A DNA stretch of 64,000 nt from the NCBI GenBank assembly GCA_007844125.1, contig CM017567.1, forward strand, positions 48,505,235 to 48,569,234, given 5' to 3'. This document shows positions 14,701 through 26,700 of this stretch, piece by piece. The notes under the pieces are model-generated. The model was given only the letters and a program-made list of their open reading frames with translations. It had not been told where the DNA came from and made no database searches. Position 1 is the stretch's first letter, and every line of letters begins with the position of its first letter. The translations under genes were made by a program, and so were the position numbers. The DNA is from Sinonovacula constricta. Lineage: Eukaryota > Mollusca > Bivalvia > Cardiida > Solecurtidae.

Positions 14701-17700
14701 GCAGTTTCCTTTAATTCAGTTATGGTTATAAGAAAGTGTTTTTTTAAATACTTTTACAAGGCAAACAAAGAGTCCTCAAATTTCCAAATATATATTTTGT
14801 ATTAAAATAAGTTATTAGGCTGAAATAATGTATAATGTAACACAGCCTTTATTTTATGGTAAACTAGAAATGTCATTTGATGACTAATGAATCCAAACCA
14901 TCAACACACACAGTTCCTATTCATAAATCTCCTTATTTTATCAGTCTGCAAAATTGTTAAAAGGGACAATAACTCAGGCTGATTGTAATCCAAAAAGCAG
15001 GCACACAGGTGCCCATTGTGCTCAAGGTAATAGTGGAATTTCATCATAAATGGTTCAAAACCATACAAGAAGCACACATAAAATTGTGTTCAGAAACAGA
15101 GAGACAGGTGGATGGATGCATAGACAATCGGATTCCTGTAGAGCCCACAAACATCATAAGTGGAGGGCATAAAAAGATCTTATGTGGCATGAAAAAGATA
15201 AACGCGGCAGGGCCAGCTGAACAAATCTTCCATTTTTTAGCCAAGATGCATGTTTTTTTTTTTAATACAACCCACATTTTTTCCAGTTTTCTGGAGGGAG
15301 TGTTTTCTTACAGCCAATATAGCAAAGCCTTCACTGTGATAGCACCGCATGAAACACTTGACATGATACCATGCTCACTTAAATAATAAAGTGTACGCTT
15401 AAGGTGGGGTAGGTCCCTGGTGTAATCATGATTAACAGTATACCAAAGTGGTGAAAATTTAAGAGGCATTAAAGCTTTCTTGTTTACATTTCGCTTAAAA
15501 GGGTAGTTCATGATTTGTCAACAAGATGTAAAAAATAATGTGAACTATGTCTGGCATCATGTAGCATGCTACCATTGTGATAGTAGAACTTTATCTGCTT
15601 CAATTTAACACAGTCAACTTAGACTACATCTTACTTAGAGTCCTGTTCATGTCTGAAACGGCAACTTTTCTTGCTACATTTCCTGCCATATCGACACATG
15701 ATGGTTGTGGTGGTGAGAGGGATGGGAGAGGAGGAGGTTGATGAGGTGTTCTCACCATCGTCTTTCTGTCTGAGCAACTGCAGCATCATAAAACAGACAT
15801 ATTTTCAACATAAGTACATTTAAAGAGGACTGGACTGTGTTCTCATATTTATGTTTACCTTTGCACATGAAAATGACATTAACAATGATTATGGACTGTG
15901 TTCTCATATTTATGTTCACCTTTGCACTTGAAAATGACATTAAAAATAATTAAACATCAATTGTGCAGAGATATTTGAAGGTACAGATGCTAACAGTAGT
16001 TATGGGACAATTTGTTTAAGTAACCAATCTGTTAGAGTAACATTCCAGCCCTGAAGGTTGCTAGTTTGTTTGTTTTTAATATTTTGCAGAAAGGTAATAA
16101 AGTTTATTGTAGAAACATCAAACTATTATCGGTAGAAAGTAATGAAGTTTATTGTAGAAACATCCAATTGTTATCTGTACAAAAACACCTGAAACAAATG
16201 TCTTTGTTGAACTACCTGCATACTACTTGCCAACTAGAAAATCTACCCAATAAGAAATTCTTGCCCTAACTGGAAATCCAAATCAATGTGAAAGACTATG
16301 AAGTCCGCAAATCTTACCACTTGGCTATGATTGCCCTGCCCTGAATGTACCTTGTCTGAACAGGACATGACTGAAAATAGTTAACTTTAATAACTGTTGA
16401 CTCACCATGAGTTGTATTTTCCAGAACTCAAGGTCACGAGGATTCTCCAGCTGACAATTCAAGGCCATCACATCTGGGAGGGACAAGACTTCCTTGGTTT
16501 GTTGCTGTAATAGTAACAATGATCATGATGATAAGGGATGGGATTGGATTTGCCGGCATTTTTGCTGATACTGTGCAGCGACATTTCTATCATTAGATGA
16601 TGATAAGGATAACAATGATGATGATAATATTAAAATTAATAAAAAATGATAATAATAAGAATAATAAGCAAACAAAATAACATGCCAGGCTAGCCATCAA
16701 TAACAAAACAAGCGTAAACCCTGGTTTATATCATATTATACATTAAATTTTAATGACTTTGTGTACATTCTTAAAAACCAAATAACTTAATATGAATAAA
16801 CAAAGATTTTTTTTTTAAAATCAAAAATCATTTATAAATCGCAATCTTAAACAGCGACCAAACTTATCTGGACTTATCAGATATTTATGAAAGCAATTAT
16901 AACTAGTCAAAAGAAAAGAAGAAATTATATTACTGCTTAAGAGATGAAGCCACACAAAACAGAAATATTGATGTGGATAAGAGTGTACTTTTTCATGGAA
17001 ATTCTGTAAGATTAACAATTACTACAAAATACATTTCCACCTTATCTGTCTTTTAGTTAAAAACTAAAGTAGTAGCATATCTTCACATATTTAGTCATGA
17101 TAAACAAATACTTGTTATAAAAAACAAAGTCAATAAAGAATAACCTTTTAATCATGATGGTATGTTGGTAATTTGCACCATGCCTATCCATGTTTTATAA
17201 CATTAGCAATTTCTAGCAATAAATGAATATGGAAGACAATAGATCAATCCTAGAGGACCCAGGGAAATATAACAGGCCAGCTGAAAGATTTCTGAGATTT
17301 CTTATTTTTATTTTTTATTTTATATCTTGGCAGGCCTTCAAGCCACCATTTTAAAAAGATTAAGACAAAAAAGTTTGGCTTAATTAAAAGTATGGTTTCT
17401 GTCCGTTGATTTTTTTAAAACCATTTTGACATAAGCAGGTAATAAATCATCCCACTGTATGACAAAATAGAGCTTTGTGTGCTTCATAAAGCCTGCATTT
17501 TGCTTCATAAAGTGTGTCATGTGCTTCTGAGCTTTAAGATATCCTGAATAACAAAGAATGGCTCCTTCTTTTAAGAAAAAGTTAGTGAAATAAAAAGGCA
17601 GTAGATAAAGATTTAAAAAAAAAGAAGAAAGCAGATGAACAGTATAAAAAAGGTGTAGAAAGTAGATGAAATTTATGAAAAAAAAAGTACAAAGCTAAGG

Positions 17701-20700
17701 AGGAGAATTGAAAGGTTGGAAGCAGACAGAAGTAGGAGGCAGGTGAAAAGAGGGCAAAACAAGGAACAGTATGGCTCACTTCATAGACTGTCTTGGCCAT
17801 ACAAATCACAAGTTAATGCCAGATGGAACTTACATGTTGTTGGTACTTGGCACAGTTGTTACACCAAGCCTGCGTGTTTTGCTCTAGGGTAAGGCTGTGC
17901 TCTAAAACCTGTAGAAAGTTGACACTCACTGGTCCTCGATTCACACCTGTGTTTGTATTAAGAAAAAGAGACAGTCATGTCAATAGGCTTGTCTAACATC
18001 ATCTATATGATTACAGCTTCTCAAGGTTTTATGGTTCCAACCTTGTATAATGGACAACTTAAAATAGTTAAAATATAAGATTTAAAAATTCAACATAAAA
18101 AATAAATAAAAAAATAGTAGATTATCTATTTACAGAACAAGGTTTAAGTTATTGTTCTTGCCCAAGGTACTTTTTTTTTGAACAATCACTTACCTTGGCC
18201 TTAGCAGTCAGGTGGACTACTTTTCCAAAACACTCACTTATCTTAACCATAGCAGTCTGGGTAGTTCAAGTGGACTATTTTTCCAAGCAATCACTAACCT
18301 TGACCATAGCAGTCAGGGTAGTTCAAGTGTACTTTTTTTTAAACAATCACTCACCTTGACTATAGCAGTCTGGGTAGTTCAGTTGGACTATTTTTTCAAA
18401 CAATCACTTACCTTGACCATAGCAGTCTGGGTAGTTCTGGTGGACTATTTTTTTAAACAATCACTTACCTTGACCATAGCAGTCTAAGCAGTTCAGGCAG
18501 ACTATTTTCCCAAACAATCACATTCTTGACCATAGCAGTCTGGGTATTTCAGGCGGACAACTTTTTCCAAAACAATCACTTACCTTGACCATATCAGTCT
18601 GGGTAGTTCATGTAGACTAATTTTCCAAAAATCACTTACCTTGACCATAGCAGTCTGGGTAGTTCAGGTTAACAAGGGTTGTTGTAGCCCGACGTTTATT
18701 TTCTTGCCCACATCGGCATTTTAGTGTGGTAACAGACTCCAGGCCAAAGATATCTGTTATAACAGATCCTTGCTTCCTATAAAAAAGATTAAATATACAA
18801 ATTCAAAAAAAGAACAATCAATTTACATATATAAAATTAAGTGTGTTATAAATGTATGCAAATTTCAGAATTATATTAAATCATAGACATTATATTAATG
18901 TCAGATTCTTGCTTTCTATGATAACAAAATAATCATACAGATTTGATAAAACATACACCAAAACTATTTCAATGCACAAATTTTACAATGGAAACTGTTG
19001 CCAGTTTTATTAAATAATATCTCAAAAGAATGAACAGCATACAATGTTAACTGTTGTCAGATGTTTTCCATATATTCCCAAACAATATAAACTGTTGCCA
19101 GATATTTTCCTTGCATTCCCAAACAATATAAACTGTTGTCAGATGTTTCCCTCATATTCCCAAACAATATAAACTGTTGCCAGATGTTTCCCTCATATTC
19201 TCAAACAATATAAACTGTTGTCAGATGTTTCCCTCATATTCCCAAACAATATAAACTGTTGCCAGATGTTTCCCTCATATTCTCAAACAATATAAACTGT
19301 TGTCAGATGTTTCCCTCATATTCCCAAACAATATAAACTGTTGCCAGATGTTTCCCTCATATTCTCAAACAATATAAACTGTTGTCAGATGTTTCCCTCA
19401 TATTCCCAAACAATATAAACTATTGTCAGATGTTTCTCTCATATTCCCAAACAATATAAACTGTTGTCAGATGTTTCCCTCATATTCCCAAACAATATAA
19501 ACTATTGTCAGATGTTTCCCTCATATTCCCAAACAATATAAACTGTTGTCAGATATTTTCCTTGTATTCCCAAACATTGTAAATTGTTGTATTCCAAAAT
19601 AATGAAATCTGTTGTCAGATATTTTCCTCATATGCACAAACAATGCAATTGTTGTCAGATGTTTCCCTCATATTCCACAACAATGTTAACTTTCAGACGT
19701 TTCCTCCATATTCCCAAACAATGTAAATTGTTGTATTCCCAAACAATGTAATCTGTTGTCAGATGTTTCTCTCATATTCCCAAACAATGTAATCTGTTGT
19801 CAGATGTTTCTCTCATATTCCCAAACAATGTAATCTGTTGTCAGATGTTTCCCTCATATTCCCAAACAATGTAATCGGTTGTCAGATGTTTCTCTCATAT
19901 TCCCAAACAATGTAATCTGTTGTCAGATGTTTCTCTCATATTCCCAAACAATGTAATCTGTTGTCAGATGTTTCTCTCATATTCCCAAACAATGTAATCT
20001 GTTGTTAGATGTTTCCCTTATATTCCCAAACAATGTAATCTGTTGTCAGATGTTTCTCTCATATTCCCAAACAATGTAATCTGTTGTTAGATGTTTCCCT
20101 TATATTTCCAAACAATGTAATCTGTTGTTAGATGTTTCCCTTATATTCCCAAACAATGTAAAGTTTTTTTTAGATAATTTTCTCTTATTCTCAAACAACA
20201 AAAACTGATACTAGATTATAACTTCTATTCCCAAAACAGTGCTAAAATGTGGTAAGATATTGAAAACTTTAGTAAAACAATACCAGCTGATGCCAGATAT
20301 TTTTAACTATTCCCAAGAATGTTGTGTGAAGCCAGATATTGATCCCTCTTCCAAAACAAGACAAAATTATGTCATAGGATAATCCCTATTTCCATAACAA
20401 AGTAGATAATCTAACACCAGATTGTATCACTTCTATATCTCATTTTTCCTTGTTTATCCCCTATACCCATAACAAAGCAGGTACTCTAATGCAATATCTC
20501 ACCTTTCCTTGTTTGTCTCAACCTTCTCCTCCCTAGGAGATTCAGTCGGGGTGGAACCGGGTGTTGATGTCGGGGTCGAGGCTGGTTCCGATTCTGCATG
20601 TTCTGATGCATCAGATGCTTGACTGGTACCTTCTCTGCTTGCCTCTACACTTCCTTTCTTCCCCTCCTTCTCCTCTTTCTTTGATTCCTTCTTCCCTTTC

Positions 20701-23700
20701 TTTTTCTTCTTTTTTGACTTTGATGACAACTTGCTCTCTTCTTTCTTGACTTCTTTGTCTTTCTCTTTCTGCTCCTTTTCTTTTTCTGGATGTTCTTTCT
20801 CCTCTAGCTCTGGATCAGGTACTTTTTCTACAGCTTCCTCCACTGCCCCAATAATAGTACTTGTTTCACCATCTGTGGCAGTTGCCAAGGAAATGCCAGC
20901 CTCATTCTGCATCTGTTCTTGCGTCTGTTCATCCGCTTGGTCAGTCGCCTCACCTGGCACTTTCTCTTCTGTCGGAGGTTTAGGCGTGGTCTCCTGTAAT
21001 AGTAAACAAATAGAATAATTTTTCTTAAAATTAGAACCTGGAACCTGTTGTATGACAGTGCCATGTTTTACAGTCTGTGCCACTGAGTTTAAGTTGATAC
21101 ATACTTTAAGAAGTTAAGTTAGATATTGTGACCAGCACACTCATTTCACCACATCCACCAATGATTTTGATGGCTTTTAACCAGCGCTCATCAGTTATCT
21201 GGATTAAATTTTGATCTAAAGAAAGAGTCATCAATATAGTTTTGGCCAGACATCTCTGTCATAAACTTTTAATTCCAAAAATTATTGTTCTGAATTGTTT
21301 TGTACTGATAAAATTTGTTCCACAGGAGCTAGTATTGTTTTAATAGCTTATACCATATAAATGTTTTTTTTACCAAAGTATTAGAAAAGAAATAACAACA
21401 CATTGCTGGGGTCACTATAGCAGGTTTGAATTGAGAGAGCCCTTGCTTGTTTATGAATATTCACAATATAAGGTTTCAGTAAATGCATTTGGGAAATATT
21501 TCTTCACTTAATCAGATTTTCATATTTTTTTTCTTGACATCAGTTTCTACTTATGATATCACAGCCATGTATCAAGTCCATAAATGCAAATGCAATATAA
21601 ATGGTTAATATAAACACTGATTCTTCCAGAAACTATACCATCATTATACAATGGCAATAGACTTTGGTAAATATGAATATAGTTTGATAACAAGAGGGCC
21701 ATGATGGCCCTTAATCGCTCACCTGATGACACAGGCTTTACGTAGGCTCAAATCTGGCATTAAGTAATTAAGAGTAATTTACTTAAGAAATCTTTGGTGA
21801 AGATTGGACCATTAGTGTGGCCACTGGGTTGATAACATTTTCTAGAATTTTACCAAGTAACCTACTGAATCCACATGACTCACCTCAAAACATATGTAAG
21901 ATTTCATACTGGCAAACATGATAGTCAAGTTTGGTGAAGACTGGGCCATCAATGTAGCCTCTTAAGTGTTTTCACAAGCTTTTTCTAAAATTTGACCTAG
22001 TGACCTACTTTATGACCCCACGAGACCCAATAACGAACTCATCCAAGATTTCATGTAGACAAACATAATGACCAAGTTTGATGAAGATTGGGCTATAAAT
22101 AGGGCCTCTAGTGTGTTTACAAGCTTTTTCTAAGATTTGACCTTGTGACCTACTTTTTGACCCCACGTGACCCAGTTACAAACTCATCTAAGATTTCATG
22201 CAGACAAACATTCTGACCAAGTTTGGTGAAGATTGGGCTATGAATGTGGCCTCTAGTGTGTTCACAAGCTTTTTCTAAGATTTGAACTAGTGACCTACTT
22301 TTTGACCCCACGTGACCCAGTTACGAACTCATCCAAGTATATGCAGACAAACATAATGACCAAGTTTGGTGAAGATTGGGCTATCAATGTGGCCTCTAGT
22401 GTGTTCACAAGCTTTTTCTAAGATTTGAACTAGTGACCTACTTTTTGACCCCACGTGACCCAGTTACGAACTCATTCAAGATTTCATGCAGACAAACATT
22501 CTGACCAAGTTTGGTGAAGATTGGGCTATCAATGTGGCCTCTAGTGTGTTCACAAGCTTTTTCTAGGATTTGACCTAGTGACCTACTTTTTGACCCTACG
22601 TGACCCAGTTTCGAACTCATCCAAGATTTCATGCAGACAAACATTCTGACCAAGTTTGGTGAAGATTGGGCTATCAATGTGGCCTCTAGTGTGTTCACAA
22701 GCTTTTTCTAAGATTTGACCTAGTGACCTACTTTTTGACCCCACGTGACCCAGTTACGAACTCATTCAAGATTTCATGCAGACAAACATTCTGACCAAGT
22801 TTGGTGAAGATTGGGCTATCAATGTGGCCTCTAGTGTGTTCACAAGCTTTTTTCTAAGATTTGACCTAGTGACCTACTTTTTCACCCCACGTGACCCAGT
22901 TACGAACTCATCCAAGATTTCATGCAGACAAACATTCTGACCAAGTTTGGTGAAGATTGGGCTATAAATGTGGCCTCTAGTGTGTTCACAAGCTTTTTCT
23001 AAGATTTGACCTAGTGACCTACTTTTTGACCCCACGTGACTCAGTTACAAACTCATCCAGGATTTTATGCAGGCAAACATTCTGACCAAGTTTGGTAAAG
23101 ATTGGGCTATAAATGTGGCCTCTAGTGTGTTCACAAGCTTTTTCTAAGATTTGACCTAGTGACCTACTTTTTGATCCCACCTGACCCAGTTACGAACTCA
23201 TCCAATATTTCATGTAGACAAACATTCTGAATAAGTTTGGTGAAGATTGGGCAATAAATGTGGTCTCTAGTGTGTTCACAAGTTTTTCCTACAATTTGAC
23301 CTCGTGACCTACTTTTTGACCCCAGGTGACCCAATAATGAACTCATCCAAGATTTCATGCAGACAAACATTCTGACCAAGTTTCATGAAGATTGGATAAA
23401 AATTGTGGCCTCTAGTGTGTTCACAAGGTAAATGTTAACGACGAACGACGAACGCCGGACGAAGCGGTATCACAAAAGCTCCCCTTGAGCACGTTGTGCT
23501 CAGGTGAGCTAAAAACACTGGTCCATTTATAAGAAACTATATAGACAGTCTACAAGAATGGGACACTGGTAGCTTTACTGCCAGACCAAATCGAAGGTCT
23601 TAACAATCTACAATTATTTTCTTGAGACTGGATTTCAAAAAGGGCACAGTAAAATCTCCTGCCTTGCTTGTAAAAGTTTAGCCTATTTTAAATGCCCTTC

Positions 23701-26700
23701 TTTAGGTTGTAACAGTGATACAAATGTGTGGCTAAAGAAAACAAAACCTTTCCCTGTTTCTGTCTAATTCACTACTAGGCTACACAAACATCACTAAAAA
23801 TACATTTTTAGTAATTTAACTCTACAAACCGTGTGAATCTGTTGATGCATAAAGCGCTGCCAGCTCTGTATTAACCTGCCCAGGTTCATCCTACCCCCTG
23901 CCTCCTCATTCTCGGCCAATACTAGACCCAGTGCTGCAGCCTCTGGTAACGTACGAAATGCTCGTAGGAAGTTACTAGCCTAGTATTAAAAGGTTATAAA
24001 TGGTAAGAAATTCTGGTAAAATGTTTTTTTTAAACAAATGTCTTGTGAGGAGGATTTCTACAAGAGAGGAAATTAGTCAGGTGTAATAAGTCCATTTTCG
24101 GCAATTTTTTTTTATTAGGAACTAATTAAATAATAAATTTCAGAACACAACATCATATTCTGAAGCTTCTACGGCTTTGATGGCAAAATGACTTCAAAAC
24201 TACTTTCTTAGTCTTGTTGGAAGAAAAAGAAAAAGTTTTAACTTGGCTTAAGAATGGCTACCAGCCTTAGTATGCTTGTTTGCTGTTTAGTGTTTTGTTG
24301 TTTTTTTAATCTAAAAGATTTCAGTAATCCTGAGAAAAAGTTTACTTGAATCATATATAGTGCTGCTATCACTGTGATAGCATGTAATATTATGAGCACC
24401 TGACATGATACCACACACTGTCACAATACCCTGACATTAGGCTGATGAGTTGTGGATCTAACCCTATCATGTAAACTTTTGATCTTTCTACTGGTGCTAA
24501 TAGTTAATACATGGTTCTACCCAAGCTTGGGTCCACCAAGAACTTCATTCTTGTGTAACTTAAAATTCTAAATCAAGAAACTAAGGCCCATATTCACCAA
24601 CCATTCTTAAGCCTATGTCATGATGTATGCCCAAATCATAATTTTCATACCAACAAAAGTATTTTTTGAAGTTTCAATGTGATTTTAAACTCAAAGTAGC
24701 AAATCTTAAGTGCCATGCAAAAATACAGACATGTAGCTAAATACATAATGAAGATATTCTGGTTTGAAATCCATGACTTAAGCAATTCTTACATAAGAAT
24801 AGTTAAAGAACTCTGGCCTAATTAATTAATAATGTCATTACCTGGCATGTCTGACCCTTTTGACGATCCAACATATGAAAGAGGAATCCCAGTTCGCAGG
24901 AAAGGCAGAATTCTCTGTCACAAAGATGGTTTAACAACATCACCCGCAGGGGCTCAATAAAGTAGAACATCTACAATGAGAAATAGATGAAATTTTGGGA
25001 CAAAAGGTAAGCTAAAACTGATATGTTGTTAAATGAATTTTTAACAAATTCAACAAAGGTAACACACTTACAATGAAGAAAATAACCTATATATATGCTA
25101 GTTTTAACAAGGTACCATTCACCACCTCTGCATAGCAACCCCTTTCAGCAACATCACTTTCTGTTCTCCTGACAAATTGTTGCAGCAGAGAGGTTTTACT
25201 GTAATAGTCACAACAGTGAAGTACGGAGAAGATAGAAAAGTCACGGTCAAGATGTCTTGGTAGAATTTAGGAACTTGAGAAAGAAAAAAATAGGATCAAT
25301 CGAGTTTTGTTTGATTTTGAAATACATCACTGCGACCAATAACATATAACAATGTCCAGCAATTTTGGTGGAGGAAGACCCCAATCAAATGATTTGGTAG
25401 AAGCACCGGCACAACAAATGTCAGCTGGAAGACCTTCCCACATTAAGTCCTTGACCCCAAACAGTACTCAAACCCACTTGTGAACATTTAGGAAATATGT
25501 CTCAATGATAAACACTAGGAAACTAATTAGATAGAAACAATGCGAAAATTGTGAAAATAGTGTGAATGGTAAAGGTTTAAGAGATCAATAAAATAGCACA
25601 TATGCACAGAGAGTTTAGAAATTGCTGTCATAGTTCAATATCATATTATCTTTTAGGACAATAAATATATTAAGCTTACGAATTAACAGCAGTTGTTGTG
25701 AGCTGCAGATAAAGCATATGCATAAACTTTATAAATTTCAAGAACAATAAATAAATTAAGCCTACAATGTATCAGCAGTTGTTGTGAGCAGCATATGAAG
25801 TATTTGCCTAAACTTTTCTCTTAGTCTTCTACACATAAATTAATCATACTTACGCAAATCATCTGTCCAATCAGGGTCTGCACTAATTGCAGTAAGTTAT
25901 TAAGAATTTGCAGGGGCAGATCTTGAAAGGGGCAGGGGGTGGGGTGCTTGGCAAAGGGATGGCAGAAAATTCCTTTAAATGTAAGTATGCAGAAAGATCA
26001 TATTTTATTGGCCTCATTGTATGTTCAATGCATTTTTCGCCTTGTACAAAGCCTCTATGATATCATAAGACATGAAATAACCCCTTATAAATAATTAATC
26101 TGAGGACCGCTTTTTTTACACTTCGTTGTGACTTGACACCAAACTCACCTGAAGCATGCTGTTGCAGTAAACATTTGGAATATGAATCTCCAAGCCAGCG
26201 AAGTGGGTCTTGTTGTAGTGACGGAAATCAAAGTCTTCCAGTCCCAGTTTGGAATACTTCAAGTCAACTTTTCTGAATCGCTTAGGGATGGCCATGAATG
26301 GGTCATCGGCTGTTGATGTTAAGAATAACAAGTGACCTCTTCAGTAAGAAACAAGATGAATAAAGGTCATTATTTTAAAATGTATTATTTAACATAAGTT
26401 GCTTAAAAGAGTGATGTTCCTACATTTTTAAGGTATATGTTGTGTCCGTGTTTTTTAACATAATGTGCTTTTAATAAATTTCTTTAGTCTACTTCTGATT
26501 TTGACAAACCAACATTACACACATAACCCGACTCTTCAAATAAGTCAACCATCACCTCCCCTATCACTAACAGCACAGCAACGGAATCATCACTACCTTT
26601 ACTACCACCACCGTCATCCCCCACCAACATAATCACAACAATCACTAATCTTCTCAACAGCATCATCATAACCACCAGAACATGTTCCCACAAACATTAT

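Noticed and set aside
15009..15386. 125-residue plus-strand frame
   Set aside because: It runs into an old SINE fragment at its 3' end and shows no domain.
18212..18487. Plus-strand 91-residue periodic frame
   Set aside because: It is antisense to the duplicated exon-junction array and its periodicity is that of the array.
20731..21018. Plus-strand Ser/Phe-rich frame opposite PAN2 exon 15
   Set aside because: It is the shadow of Glu/Lys codons on the minus strand.
22438..23379. Minus-strand frames with repeated [13 protein letters not shown]
   Set aside because: They are translations of the 145-bp tandem units.
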